NCBI GenBank assembly: GCA_000403495.2
Contig: KE159810.1
Span: 771,272-835,271 of the forward strand
Reading direction: 5' to 3'
Origin: Lachnospiraceae bacterium 10-1
GTDB taxonomy: Bacteria; Bacillota; Clostridia; Lachnospirales; Lachnospiraceae
DNA: 64,000 bases
The notes under the pieces are model-generated. The model saw only the letters and a program-made list of their open reading frames with translations. It did not search any database and was not told the DNA's origin. Below, piece by piece: positions 8,416 to 16,940 of this stretch. Each line of letters begins with the position of its first letter. The first letter of the stretch is position 1. The position numbers and the translations under genes are program-made.

Positions 8416-8898
8416 TTAGTTTGATCTTTGTATTTCAAGAACCTGATATTTAAGAATGCCTGCCTGGGTTTCCACTTCAACCACGTCATTTAATCCCTTG
8501 CCGATTAAAGCTTTTCCCACAGGTGATTCATTGGAAATTTTTCCTTTTAAGCTGTTTGCTTCCGTAGAACCTACGATTTTATACTCCAGATCTTCCTTAA
8601 ATTCAAGATCCCGTATTTTCACACAGCAGCCAATATTGATCTTATCAAGATCAACCTCATCTTCAACAACTACTTCCGCATTCTTTAAAATCTTTTCCAG
8701 TTCCTCAATTCTCGCTTCAATGTCACGCTGTTCATCCTTTGCTGCATCATACTCAGCATTTTCGGATAAATCCCCTTGTTCCCTGGCCTCTTTGATCTTC
8801 TGTGCCACTTCTTTTCTTTTTACTACTTTAAGGTCATGAAGCTCATCTTCATATTTTCTGAGTCCCTCATAAGTAAGTATGTTTTTCTTCTCTTCCAT
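8416..8898 (-). CDS. greA: Transcription elongation factor GreA
   Basis: GreA enters the RNA polymerase secondary channel and stimulates cleavage of backtracked RNA. The N-terminal coiled coil (about residues 5-75) carries the conserved tip AREQGDLSENAEYDAAKDEQ with its acidic residues. The C-terminal FKBP-like domain ends with SPVGKALIGKGLNDVVEV, the usual family signature. The ATG at 8898 is preferred (GGAAGGG upstream) and gives 160 residues, the standard length. It precedes lysS in the same direction, a pairing common in Clostridia. Confidence 0.97.
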   Translation of the reverse strand: MEEKKNILTYEGLRKYEDELHDLKVVKRKEVAQKIKEAREQGDLSENAEYDAAKDEQRDIEARIEELEKILKNAEVVVEDEVDLDKINIGCCVKIRDLEFKEDLEYKIVGSTEANSLKGKISNESPVGKALIGKGLNDVVEVETQAGILKYQVLEIQRSN

Positions 8899-8947
8899 TG
8901 CTAATCGCCCTTCCATCTTTTATGTTTGCTTAATATCATATAAGGTC

Positions 8948-9766
8948 TTAATTAACTTTCGTATTATAACCATTTTTTACCGCAATGTCAAGGAATTTCA
9001 AAATCTCAGCGCTGCTTATATAAACAGCCTTTGCTTTACCTTTCCGTAAATTGTGGACTTCATATTTTATGCCGCCCCCTGAAGATGAGGATAACTTTCT
9101 GCTCCCCCATTCTTGTATGCCAAAATCAAGTACAGGCATATCTGATGGAAGTTTCTGTACCCCCATCATAACAATCCCGAATTCTTCATACAAATAATCA
9201 GTAAGCCAACTTGATGCTTTACTTTCCTGCCCTTTATAAATAATCCTTTTCATTCTGGGAAGATAAGGTTCCAGCAGTTCTTGTAACCGCTCTGTCTCCT
9301 TCCTACCGGCATCCTCCGGCAGCAAAATGCAAAGGCTGTCAAAAGGCCTTGCCTGATACAGCCCTACCGCCCAAAGCTCCACCGGAAGTTCCATCAAGGG
9401 GCTCGAAGCCAACAGTTTCGCTAACATATTTTCTTCGCAGCTTTCATAAGGCAGCGCTAAAATCTGCTCCGTACAGCCCAAATTTGTATAGGCCATTTCC
9501 CATGCATCATTTAAAAGTTTTTGGGCATATTCCATCTTCCAGTTTTTAGGACTGCTTTTAAATATCTTTTTTCCTGCATATTCCGGCAAAAAGGTAAAAT
9601 ACACTTGAAGTTTCTTTATTTTTTTTCTTTCACTTCCAAGAAGATAGGGAAATTCCCGTTCCAACTTTCTTAAATCCAGTCCTGTCTTTTTCAGGTTTTG
9701 TCCCTTTTCAGGGCACTCTTTCCATGCAATTGCTTCATAAAAAATGCGTTTATAATCCGTTTCCAT
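8948..9766 (-). CDS. Conserved hypothetical protein between dusB and greA
   Basis: A 272-residue soluble protein with no signal peptide or membrane segment, and no recognised motif. The N-terminal half is rich in Lys and Glu; the middle has ELWAVGLYQARPFDSLCILL; the C-terminal half contains MPVLDFGIQEW, and the last 35 residues (YISSAEILKFLDIAVKNGYN) look like a helix pair. Its position inside a housekeeping operon (dusB upstream, greA and lysS downstream, gaps of 50-55 bases) suggests a conserved Lachnospiraceae gene expressed with the translation/transcription genes. The ribosome binding site is weak. No function is proposed. Confidence 0.7.
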   Translation of the reverse strand: METDYKRIFYEAIAWKECPEKGQNLKKTGLDLRKLEREFPYLLGSERKKIKKLQVYFTFLPEYAGKKIFKSSPKNWKMEYAQKLLNDAWEMAYTNLGCTEQILALPYESCEENMLAKLLASSPLMELPVELWAVGLYQARPFDSLCILLPEDAGRKETERLQELLEPYLPRMKRIIYKGQESKASSWLTDYLYEEFGIVMMGVQKLPSDMPVLDFGIQEWGSRKLSSSSGGGIKYEVHNLRKGKAKAVYISSAEILKFLDIAVKNGYNTKVN

Positions 9767-9821
9767 AGGAAAGCATATGTAGTAGTTACTTTTCCTATTC
9801 CATAAAATTAGAATAATTCAC

Positions 9822-10820
9822 CTAATCAAAATTGCCTGCCATCGGTCTGAAAATCATTTTTACTGCCGCTTCAAGTTCTTCAAAGGACTCCATCTCATTG
9901 ATTTTTCTTCTCAAAGATGCAGAATTGGGATATCCTATGGTGTACCAGCCAACATGTTTACGCATTTCTCTTACTGCAGTATATTCTCCTTTTACTTCCA
10001 GTTCCATTTTTGCATGTCGCAGAATCATATCCCTCACTTCTTCTAAAGATCTTTTCGTCAGCTTCTCGCCGGTTTCCAAATAATGCAGGACATCCTTAAA
10101 TATCCAGGGATTCCCCCGGACTGCCCGCCCGATCATCACACCGTCACAGCCAGTCTGCTCCAGCATGGCCTTTGCCGACGGTCCATCTGTCACGTCACCA
10201 TTTCCTATTACCGGAATCGACACAGCCTCCTTCACCTTAGCTATAATCTCCCAATCCGCATTTCCCACATAATACTGTTCTCTTGTCCTTCCATGCACCG
10301 ACACCGCAGCCGCTCCGCAGCCTTCCGCTATTTTGGCAATCTCCACCGCATTTACCAAACCATCATCAAATCCTTTTCTGAATTTCACTGTAACTGGTTT
10401 CTTAATTGCCTTTACTGTTTTTGTAATGATTTGTTCCACTAAAGCAGGATCTTTCATAAGTGCAGAGCCTTCCTTATTATTAACCACTTTAGGTACCGGG
10501 CAGCCCATGTTAATATCCAATATTGAAAATGGCCTCTCTTCAATTTTTTTTGCCATTTCACTTATTATATCCGGATCTGAACCAAAAAGCTGCAAGGAAA
10601 CAGGATGCTCTCCGGGATGAATCGCCATCAGTTCTTCCGTATTTTTATTTTGATAATAAATTGCTTTGGCACTGACCATTTCCATACATACAAGTCCGGC
10701 TCCCTGTTCTCTGCAAAGCAAACGAAATGGCAGGTCGGTTACGCCTGCCATAGGTGCCAGTATCAGATTATTATCCAAAACTACACTTCCTATTTTTAAT
10801 TTCTTTAATGCATCTGCCAT
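9822..10820 (-). CDS. dusB: tRNA-dihydrouridine synthase B
   Basis: FMN-dependent TIM-barrel enzyme that reduces uridines in the tRNA D-loop. The N-terminal LAPMAGVTDLPFRLLCREQG, the catalytic cysteine in NMGCPVPKVVNNKEGSALM (about residues 100-118), the KFRKGFD phosphate/FMN segment and GNGDVTDG with VMIGRAVRGNPWIF are all present. At 332 residues it is full length for the DusB type. AAGGAAG precedes the ATG at 10820. It follows the DUF6145 gene by 26 bases in the same direction. Confidence 0.96.
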   Translation of the reverse strand: MADALKKLKIGSVVLDNNLILAPMAGVTDLPFRLLCREQGAGLVCMEMVSAKAIYYQNKNTEELMAIHPGEHPVSLQLFGSDPDIISEMAKKIEERPFSILDINMGCPVPKVVNNKEGSALMKDPALVEQIITKTVKAIKKPVTVKFRKGFDDGLVNAVEIAKIAEGCGAAAVSVHGRTREQYYVGNADWEIIAKVKEAVSIPVIGNGDVTDGPSAKAMLEQTGCDGVMIGRAVRGNPWIFKDVLHYLETGEKLTKRSLEEVRDMILRHAKMELEVKGEYTAVREMRKHVGWYTIGYPNSASLRRKINEMESFEELEAAVKMIFRPMAGNFD

Positions 10821-10846
10821 GTTCTTCCTTAGCCCTTTACTTCTAT

Positions 10847-11212
10847 CTATTCCTGTTCGTCCAAAAGTCCGCTTACATCTTCATGAAGAATAAACACCCG
10901 GTAATACAAGTTTAAGGATTCAAACAGCTCCTGTCTCTTCCTCCGCACTTCTCCCACTAAAAGGCCGCTTCCTACCTCATCATACAGATAATCCTCCGGC
11001 GCAAATTCGGTACGCATAGCCACACTGCCATCCGCCTCGAATTCAATGGTAAATATACCTCCCACCTCTTCCGTAAAGAGCACGCAGATAATGTGCAGTT
11101 CTTCCTTAATGGAATCAGGTATGCCTGCAAACTGCTCATTAAAATAATATTTCTTTTCATAGGCATTGGCTCCGCAGAGCACTACCTTTCTATCTCCGGC
11201 ATCCTGATTCAT
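10847..11212 (-). CDS. DUF6145-type hypothetical protein
   Basis: A 121-residue acidic protein of the DUF6145 type, which is common in Lachnospiraceae and normally sits next to argF or dusB. It has an N-terminal segment with CGANAYEKKYYFNEQFAGIP, a strand-rich centre (GGIFTIEFEADGSVAM) and a helical C-terminus ending HEDVSGLLDEQE. No signal or membrane segment is seen. It is 30 bases from argF and 26 from dusB, all in one direction, with GGGAG before the ATG. The function is unknown. The family assignment rests on length, context and sequence feel, not on a search. Confidence 0.75.
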   Translation of the reverse strand: MNQDAGDRKVVLCGANAYEKKYYFNEQFAGIPDSIKEELHIICVLFTEEVGGIFTIEFEADGSVAMRTEFAPEDYLYDEVGSGLLVGEVRRKRQELFESLNLYYRVFILHEDVSGLLDEQE

Positions 11213-11242
11213 GCTAAATATCTCCCTGCAGGCAGCTTACCT

Positions 11243-12229
11243 TTACAAAGTTGCTGCCATAACCGCTTTAATGGTGTGCATTCTGTTTTCTGCCTCGTCA
11301 AATACCACTGACTGAGGCGATTCAAATACCTGATCTGTCACTTCCATTTCTGTAATTCCAAACTTTTTACTTATTTCCGTTCCTATCTTGGTCTTCAAAT
11401 CATGAAATGCCGGCAGACAATGCATAAAGATTGCCTGATTTCCTGCATTTTCCATTACTTTTTGATTTACCTGGTAAGGAGAAAGATCTTTGACCCGCTC
11501 TTCCCACACGACATCCGGTTCTCCCATAGATACCCATACATCTGTGCAGACTACGTCAGCATCCCTCGTCCCAGCCATCACATCATCAGTTAAGGTAATG
11601 GAACCTTTCGTCTGCCCTGCAATCTTCCGGCATTCTTCAACCAATGCTTTATCAGGAAAGTACTTTGGATTTGTGCAGGCTGTAAAATGCATCCCCAGCT
11701 TTGCACAAAGAACCATATAAGAATTACCCATATTATAACGGGCATCTCCTAAGTAAGCAAGTTTTACACCTTTTATACGCCCCAGCTTTTCCTTAATTGT
11801 AAGAGCATCCGCCAGCATCTGCGTGGGATGGAATTCATTGGTAAGCCCATTCCAAACGGGAACCCCTGCATATTTTGCCAATTCCTCAACAATCTCCTGC
11901 CCAAATCCCCGGTATTCAATTCCTTCATACATTCTGCCTAAAACTCTTGCAGTATCTGAAATACTTTCTTTTTTGCCGATCTGGGAACCGGCAGGCTCTA
12001 AATAAGTGGTGCCCATTCCAAGATCATGGGCTGCCACCTCAAAAGAACAGCGGGTACGGGTGCTGGTCTTTTCAAAGATCAGCGCCACGTTTTTCCCTCT
12101 GTGTAAGTCCTGCGTTAATATTCCTTTTTTCTTCTTTGCCTTTAATTCTTCTGCCAAATCCACCAGATATAAAATCTCCTCCGGTGTAAAGTCAAGAAGC
12201 TTTAGAAAACTTCTGCCCTTTAAATTCAT
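11243..12229 (-). CDS. argF: Ornithine carbamoyltransferase
   Basis: Transfers the carbamoyl group from carbamoyl phosphate to ornithine to make citrulline, in arginine synthesis or, run backwards, in the deiminase pathway. The carbamoyl-phosphate site STRTRCSFE is at residues 56-64, and the ornithine-binding HCLPAFHD with its catalytic Cys is at about 271-278. [11 protein letters not shown] and [12 protein letters not shown] are also family signatures. At 328 residues it is complete. Other arginine genes are absent nearby, so the direction of use is not shown. No ARG box was identified in the 48-base upstream gap. Confidence 0.96.
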   Translation of the reverse strand: MNLKGRSFLKLLDFTPEEILYLVDLAEELKAKKKKGILTQDLHRGKNVALIFEKTSTRTRCSFEVAAHDLGMGTTYLEPAGSQIGKKESISDTARVLGRMYEGIEYRGFGQEIVEELAKYAGVPVWNGLTNEFHPTQMLADALTIKEKLGRIKGVKLAYLGDARYNMGNSYMVLCAKLGMHFTACTNPKYFPDKALVEECRKIAGQTKGSITLTDDVMAGTRDADVVCTDVWVSMGEPDVVWEERVKDLSPYQVNQKVMENAGNQAIFMHCLPAFHDLKTKIGTEISKKFGITEMEVTDQVFESPQSVVFDEAENRMHTIKAVMAATL

Positions 12230-12277
12230 CTATATACCATGCCTCTCTTACATCCGTGTGTTACAGAATACGGATTC

Positions 12278-13198
12278 TTATTTATCACTCATTAATTCCT
12301 TAACGGAAGCTGCCAGTCCTGCAAGTCCCTGAATCTCTGACGGAATAATAATCTTGGTAGCTTTGCCGTCTGCCGCCCTTTCAAATGCTTCCAGACTCTT
12401 AATGCGAAGTACGGATTCATCTGCTCCTGCTTCACGGATCATTCTGATACCGTCTGCAGTTGCCTGCTGTACCTTAAGAATTGCTTCTGCCTCACCTTCC
12501 GCCTCACGGATCATCTTTTCTTTCTGTGCTTCCGCGCGGAGAATTGCTGACTGCTTCTCTGCTTCTGCTTCTAAGATTGCTGCTGCCTTCTTACCTTCTG
12601 CAACAGTTACGCTGGCCTTCTTTTCACCTTCCGCACGTGTTACCGCTTCTCTTCGTTCACGCTCTGCCTTCATCTGTTTCTCCATTGCATTTTGAATTTC
12701 AGCAGGCGGAATGATATTTTTAAGTTCTACTCTGTTTACCTTGATTCCCCAGGGATCGGTTGCTTCATCCAGGGATGCTCTCATCTTGGTGTTGATAGTT
12801 TCTCTGGAGGTAAGTGTCTGATCCAGTTCCAGATCACCAATAATATTACGAAGTGTGGTTGCAGTCAGATTTTCAATTGCCATAATGGGATTTTCCACAC
12901 CATAGGCAAACATCTTAGGATCTGTAATCTGGAAAAATACTACCGTATCAATTCTCATGGTTACATTATCTTTTGTAATAACAGGCTGGGGAGCAAAATC
13001 CACTACCTGCTCTTTTAAGTTGATTCTCTTTGCTACCTTATCAAGAATCGGCAGTTTAAAATGTAATCCAACCGACCAGGTTCCCTGATAAGCGCCAAGC
13101 CTTTCTACTACATATGCAGACGCCTGGGGCACAATCTTTACACAGGATGCAAGCAAAACAAGAATTACAACAAATAACACAAGCAACAAATATCCCAT
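12278..13198 (-). CDS. SPFH/band 7 membrane protein
   Basis: A 306-residue stomatin/prohibitin-like protein. One N-terminal membrane anchor (YLLLVLFVVILVLLASC) is followed by the SPFH domain (about residues 25-190; VPQASAYVVERLGAYQGT, RETINTKMRASLDEA) and a long Ala/Glu-rich helix (about 185-275) that drives oligomerisation in this family. The start at 13198 is chosen for its AGAGGA site; the longer frame to 13240 has none. It forms a two-gene unit with the NfeD-like gene 63 bases upstream, a pairing typical of membrane-microdomain or membrane-protein quality-control modules. The specific role is inferred from the family. Confidence 0.92.
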   Translation of the reverse strand: MGYLLLVLFVVILVLLASCVKIVPQASAYVVERLGAYQGTWSVGLHFKLPILDKVAKRINLKEQVVDFAPQPVITKDNVTMRIDTVVFFQITDPKMFAYGVENPIMAIENLTATTLRNIIGDLELDQTLTSRETINTKMRASLDEATDPWGIKVNRVELKNIIPPAEIQNAMEKQMKAERERREAVTRAEGEKKASVTVAEGKKAAAILEAEAEKQSAILRAEAQKEKMIREAEGEAEAILKVQQATADGIRMIREAGADESVLRIKSLEAFERAADGKATKIIIPSEIQGLAGLAASVKELMSDK

Positions 13199-13261
13199 AT
13201 CATTCCTCTTCTTTCCGGGGCCTTTACTTCCCCTAAACATAATATTTACGTGCTGGTTTTA

Positions 13262-13699
13262 CTACTGCGGCTTTTCTTCCACCATCAGCTTTACACCGCT
13301 GATTGCCCGAATAATCACTACACTTCCCGTTGGAAGTGTTACACCATCAGTTACCGTTCTGGCAGTCCACTCTTTCCCTTCTACGGTTACCTGGCCGATT
13401 CCCTGCAGATTGTCAATTTCACTGATCACAATGGCCTGTTTGCCAACCAGACTTTCCGCATTCGTCTTGATCCGATCCTTATTAAAATATTTTACCGCAA
13501 TTGGACGGGTAAAATACAAAAGAACCAAAGATACCAATACAAAAAGAACAATCTGAACCCAAAGAGAAACGCCAAGTGCTGCGGCTACAGCGGCAATCAA
13601 TGCGCCTCCTGCAAACCAGATCGTGGTCAGTCCCATACTGATAATTTCAATGACAATACAGGCAACAAAAATAATAAGCCAAATCGTCGTCAGATTCAT
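13262..13699 (-). CDS. NfeD-like membrane protein
   Basis: A 145-residue protein with three or four membrane segments in the first 80 residues (IWLIIFVACIVIEIISMGL, FAGGALIAAVAAALGV, IVLFVLVSLVLLYF) and a C-terminal OB-fold of about 60 residues (VGKQAIVISEIDN...GKEWTART). This is the short NfeD form without the N-terminal ClpP-like protease domain. AAGGAGG precedes the ATG at 13699. It lies directly before the SPFH gene on the same strand, and the two products normally act together in the membrane. Confidence 0.92.
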   Translation of the reverse strand: MNLTTIWLIIFVACIVIEIISMGLTTIWFAGGALIAAVAAALGVSLWVQIVLFVLVSLVLLYFTRPIAVKYFNKDRIKTNAESLVGKQAIVISEIDNLQGIGQVTVEGKEWTARTVTDGVTLPTGSVVIIRAISGVKLMVEEKPQ

Positions 13700-13715
13700 A
13701 CTTCCTCCTTTACAA

Positions 13716-13791
13716 AAACATTGGATGCGCGCTTTGCGGCCATCCTTATGCAAACAACGGATGTCTCGCTCTGCCAGCCATCCTTATGTTA
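13716..13791. repeat. Hairpin repeat, two tandem units
   Basis: Two units of a roughly 39-bp imperfect palindrome. The second (13753-13791) reads AACAACGGATG, a 17-base spacer, then CATCCTTATGTT. The first (about 13716-13752) has GGATG and CATCC around a GC-rich centre. The same core recurs at 13873, 26351, 26387 and 27740, with paired stem changes. It lies just upstream of the NfeD/SPFH unit. Confidence 0.75.
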
Positions 13792-13858
13792 TGACTTTGT
13801 TAAAAATATTTTACTACATTAAACTGTCAGAAGCAACCCTAACCATATAGTTCCATCA

Positions 13859-13911
13859 GCCATCCTTATGCAAACAACGGATGTCTCGCTCTGCCAGCCA
13901 TCCTTATGTTA
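13859..13911. repeat. Second copy of the hairpin repeat
   Basis: A 53-base stretch identical to 13739-13791, exactly 120 bases further on. It contains the unit 13873-13911 plus the preceding half-unit CATCCTTATG. It directly abuts the terminator of the SleB-like gene. Confidence 0.85.
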
Positions 13912-13958
13912 ATAAAAAACAGTTGACACAATGCTTTTGGCCTGTATCAACTGTTTGT
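13912..13958 (-). terminator. Rho-independent terminator of the SleB-like gene
   Basis: AACAGTTGATACA (13955-13943 on the minus strand) pairs with TGTGTCAACTGTT (13930-13918) with one mismatch, and a T run follows towards 13912. It ends the hydrolase transcript. Confidence 0.85.
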
Positions 13959-13964
13959 CTTTAT

Positions 13965-15044
13965 TTACCAGAATACATGGTCTCCTAAAACGAAGCCTTC
14001 TCTTCTGCCCGCCCGTCTGAAATGGGTGGCATCGCCAACGGTAGTCTCTCCATTAAGGGCTGCCTGAGCGGCCTGCATGCACAAATCAGGCACTGTCCCT
14101 TCGTATACTCTTGCCACTTTTCCTGTCATAGCCGGAGTAAACTGTCCTGATGCATAGATAACTGCATGTATGGTATTGGGGTATGCTCCGCTCTTTACAC
14201 GATTCATAACCACAGCGCCAACGCCTACCATTCCCTCATAGGACTGGTTTCCGGCCTCGCAGTAAATCAGCGCGCCTAAGAGTCTTAATTCATCCGCATC
14301 TGCTGCTACCGCACCTCTGTTTGCAGTACGCTTGCGTTCTTCTGCCTCCCTTTCTCTTGCCCTGATAACCTCTATGCTTTCTCCTTCATCAATATGAAAT
14401 CTTACATTGATATAATCTGTATTTACATAACCAACTTCATCATTAAAGTCTACACTGATCCACTGATCGTCTACGATCTCAACCAGTTCAACAGAGTCTT
14501 CATGTGCCAGAACACCATAAAAATCTGCCTCACTGTCAGGTTCCATTCTTACCCGGACAGCACTGCTTTCAAGGGTTACGATCCAGTTCCCCACATCCTC
14601 TGCCATTTCTTTTGCATCTTCTCCAAACAAAAGATATTCATCCTTTGCCCAGCCTGTTACATTACCGGAACGGAACTTGGTCCAGCCATCTTTTCGTTCC
14701 AGAATCACGCCTCCGCAGTCTTTATATAAAAGACCTACTTTCTCGGAATTTTCATCTGCCTGTGCCCTGATATTCAATGCATTCTGAACATTGGCCATAG
14801 TAAGCTCTTCTTCCATCCGCTCCTTTTCTGCTTCGAACTTCTGGTTAATGTTCAGTTCCTTCTGCTCCTCAATAGGCGCTTCCGTGCTTAATGCACCAGG
14901 ATCCAACACTTCTGCAATACCGGCGCCGGAAAAATCATAGCCTTCCTTTTCACCTGCCTGAACGGTTATTTCCTCTGCTGAAAAGAAAAGCAGGAAATAA
15001 ACAATCCCTGCCACCGCTGCCAGCAGCCTATTTCTCCGATTCAT
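13965..15044 (-). CDS. SleB-like cell wall hydrolase with SH3 domains
   Basis: A 359-residue exported protein. The N-terminal signal peptide (LLAAVAGIVYFLLFFSAEE) leads to a Glu-rich linker, two bacterial SH3-type repeats (about residues 85-140, ALNIRAQADENSEKVGLL, and 155-215, SAVRVRMEPDSEADFYGVL) and a C-terminal Hydrolase_2/SleB catalytic domain (about 245-359) with the hallmark LLGALIYCEAGNQSYEGMVG, whose Glu is catalytic in the family. It likely trims peptidoglycan, in relatives often the spore cortex. It has its own strong promoter and terminator and so stands as a single-gene unit. The promoter is covered by a dyad that may bind a repressor. Confidence 0.92.
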   Translation of the reverse strand: MNRRNRLLAAVAGIVYFLLFFSAEEITVQAGEKEGYDFSGAGIAEVLDPGALSTEAPIEEQKELNINQKFEAEKERMEEELTMANVQNALNIRAQADENSEKVGLLYKDCGGVILERKDGWTKFRSGNVTGWAKDEYLLFGEDAKEMAEDVGNWIVTLESSAVRVRMEPDSEADFYGVLAHEDSVELVEIVDDQWISVDFNDEVGYVNTDYINVRFHIDEGESIEVIRAREREAEERKRTANRGAVAADADELRLLGALIYCEAGNQSYEGMVGVGAVVMNRVKSGAYPNTIHAVIYASGQFTPAMTGKVARVYEGTVPDLCMQAAQAALNGETTVGDATHFRRAGRREGFVLGDHVFW

Positions 15045-15110
15045 TTTGCTACCTCCAAAAAACTCCGTTTACTTAATTGTTACGGATTTATTACAATAGG
15101 TTTGGAGTTT

Positions 15111-15150
15111 ATATTACCAAATCGTCTGATATTTGTCAAGTTTTGGTAAT
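15111..15150 (-). promoter_or_regulatory. Sigma-A promoter overlapped by an inverted repeat
   Basis: TTGACA (15139-15134) and TAATAT (15116-15111) are separated by exactly 17 bases, close to the perfect consensus. A 9-bp inverted repeat ATTACCAAA/TTTGGTAAT (arms at 15142-15150 and 15113-15121) brackets the promoter, so a bound factor would block both boxes. It lies about 70 bases before the SleB-like gene. Confidence 0.75.
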
Positions 15151-15208
15151 CTGAACCAGATTTTCCGTTGAATTTCTATCTATTTTTATAAAAATTATTA
15201 CGTTTATT

Positions 15209-16003
15209 TTACAATTTTTTCGATTTATCGACGCAGGCTCCTACCGCATTCATCACCGCACCTCTAAATCCCATTTCTTCTAAGGTTTTGACACCCTCAA
15301 TGGTAGTTCCTCCGGGAGAGCACACCATGTCCTTAAGCTCTCCGGGATGCATCCCTGTTTCAAGCATCAGCTTTGCACTTCCATAAACCGTCTGTGCCGC
15401 AAACTGGTATGCCTGCTTTCTGGGCATTCCTGCCTTTACAGCCCCATCCGCCAAAGCTTCAATAAACATAAATACAAATGCGGGAGAACTTCCGCTGACT
15501 CCCCCAACTGCATCCATCATCTTTTCCGGAACCTCCTTTGCAATTCCAAAACTGCCAAGAAGTTTCATACATCTGTCCATTTCCTCATCCGAAACTAACT
15601 CATTCCTGCATACACCGCTGCAGCCCTCTCCCACCATTGCAGGCGTATTAGGCATACAGCGTACCAGCTTAATGCTCCTTTCAAAGGCTTCTTGTATCTG
15701 CGCCATTGTTTTCCCTGCTGCAATGCTGATCACCAGCGTATCATCAGAAATACTATTTTTGATCTGAGATATTACTTCTTCAAACATCTGAGGCTTTACC
15801 GCTAAAATCAGTATATCCGCCTCCTCCGCCGCTTTACTGTTATTTTCCGAAATTCGAATCTGATATTTTTCTTTTACCCTGTTTCTTGTTTCTTCTGTTT
15901 TCGCATACCCTGAAATGTCTTCCGGTTCTGCAATTTTTCTGGCAAGCATACCGCTAATCATGGCCTTTGCCATATTGCCAAGTCCGATAATTCCTATTTT
16001 CAT
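15209..16003 (-). CDS. proC: Pyrroline-5-carboxylate reductase
   Basis: Last step of proline synthesis, reducing pyrroline-5-carboxylate with NAD(P)H. The N-terminal Rossmann fingerprint IGIIGLGNMAKAM and the family signatures VRCMPNTPAMVGEG (about residues 115-128), GGVSGSSPAF and the C-terminal LKDMVCSPGGTTIEGVKTLE are all present. The start at 16003 (264 residues) puts the nucleotide motif at the very N-terminus and has GGGGAT upstream; the longer frame adds 15 unlikely residues. It is separated from the methyltransferase gene by two hairpins, so it may have its own expression control. Confidence 0.96.
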   Translation of the reverse strand: MKIGIIGLGNMAKAMISGMLARKIAEPEDISGYAKTEETRNRVKEKYQIRISENNSKAAEEADILILAVKPQMFEEVISQIKNSISDDTLVISIAAGKTMAQIQEAFERSIKLVRCMPNTPAMVGEGCSGVCRNELVSDEEMDRCMKLLGSFGIAKEVPEKMMDAVGGVSGSSPAFVFMFIEALADGAVKAGMPRKQAYQFAAQTVYGSAKLMLETGMHPGELKDMVCSPGGTTIEGVKTLEEMGFRGAVMNAVGACVDKSKKL

Positions 16004-16018
16004 ATTAATCCCCATGCA

Positions 16019-16040
16019 TATCGCAAGCCTGCTTGCGATA
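16019..16040. repeat. Perfect 10-bp palindrome just before proC
   Basis: TATCGCAAGC and GCTTGCGATA are separated by two bases. On the proC message the hairpin would lie 16 bases upstream of the start codon, next to the ribosome binding site. It has no T run, so it is more likely an RNA stability or control element, or a protein-binding dyad. Confidence 0.65.
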
Positions 16041-16055
16041 CTGCTCAAATAGAAA

Positions 16056-16080
16056 ATTGAAAAATCTCTGATTTTTCAAT
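16056..16080 (-). terminator. AT-rich terminator between the SpoU methyltransferase and proC
   Basis: A perfect 10-bp stem ATTGAAAAAT/ATTTTTCAAT with a 5-base loop and TTTCTATTT after it on the minus strand. It would end transcripts from the dnaE-pfkA-methyltransferase side. Confidence 0.65.
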
Positions 16081-16094
16081 CTAATTCACAATTC

Positions 16095-16928
16095 TCATTG
16101 TTTCCGCTGGCTGCCTGCTGCCTGATAAAGCAGCAAAGAAGCTGCTACTGCCGCATTCAAAGACTCTAACTCGCCTTCCATGGGTATTTTCAAACAAACA
16201 TTTGCAAGTTTCGCAGTCTCTTCACAAAGGCCATTTCCTTCATTTCCAATAAGAAATGCACTGCCTCCCTTGTAAGTAACCTGGTCATAAAGTTTTTTCC
16301 CATTTAAATGAGCCGCATACACTTTGATTTTGTTTTCCTGCAGACGTTTTATCTCGCCTCCAAGGTCTTCCGTATAAACAAATGGTACTCTGTATAAAGA
16401 ACCCATAGTAGCCCGAACTGTTTTGGGATTATAAATATCCACAGTTCCTTTGCTCATGATCACGCCGTCCACTCCGGCTCCTTCTCCGGTTCTTATCATC
16501 GTCCCTAAATTCCCGGGATCCTGAATATCTTCCAAAAGCAAAAATAAGGGTGCCTTTCCCTGTGCTTTCTGTTTTGCCTTAGCCTTTTCAATAAGATCTT
16601 CTATCTGGTAAGAAAACTGCTCCAATACAAGCAGAATTCCCTGGGGCGTCTGGGTATCCGACGTCTCCCTGAAAACTTCTTCCGAAACCTGTTCCACATG
16701 AACCTTCGCTTCCATGCAGGCACATAACCTTTTCCATAAAGCTTTGTCCTCTTTTAACTCCGGCCAGGTCAGTTCACTTACATAGATTTCCTTAAGACAT
16801 TGGATCGGCGTCTCCTCAAACATCTTAATTCCCTCTGCAATAAAAAGGCCTTCCTTACTTCTTCTCCTGCTTCTGTCTCTTAAAGAAGCAATTAATTTTA
16901 TCTTTCTGTTTGTTAAACTTGTAATCAT
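16095..16928 (-). CDS. SpoU/TrmH-family RNA 2'-O-methyltransferase
   Basis: A 277-residue SPOUT methyltransferase that uses SAM to methylate a ribose in tRNA or rRNA. The N-terminal substrate-binding domain (about 1-90; LTNRKIKLIASLRDRSRR, EGLFIAEGIK) is followed by the knotted catalytic domain with motif 1 LEDIQDPGNLGTMIRT (about 140-155), motif 2 FLIGNEGNGL and motif 3 IPMEGELESLNAAVAASLLLY. Domain layout resembles the 23S rRNA 2'-O-ribose methyltransferase (RlmB-like/YsgA) group, but the target base cannot be read from sequence. It is 12 bases downstream of pfkA on the same strand. Confidence 0.93.
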   Translation of the reverse strand: MITSLTNRKIKLIASLRDRSRRRSKEGLFIAEGIKMFEETPIQCLKEIYVSELTWPELKEDKALWKRLCACMEAKVHVEQVSEEVFRETSDTQTPQGILLVLEQFSYQIEDLIEKAKAKQKAQGKAPLFLLLEDIQDPGNLGTMIRTGEGAGVDGVIMSKGTVDIYNPKTVRATMGSLYRVPFVYTEDLGGEIKRLQENKIKVYAAHLNGKKLYDQVTYKGGSAFLIGNEGNGLCEETAKLANVCLKIPMEGELESLNAAVAASLLLYQAAGSQRKQ

Positions 16929-16940
16929 GTTCCCTTCCCA

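Noticed and set aside
13716-13911. Possible CRISPR array from the repeats
   Set aside because: Only a few units, no uniform spacers, units are themselves palindromic and recur far away near metK; no cas genes.
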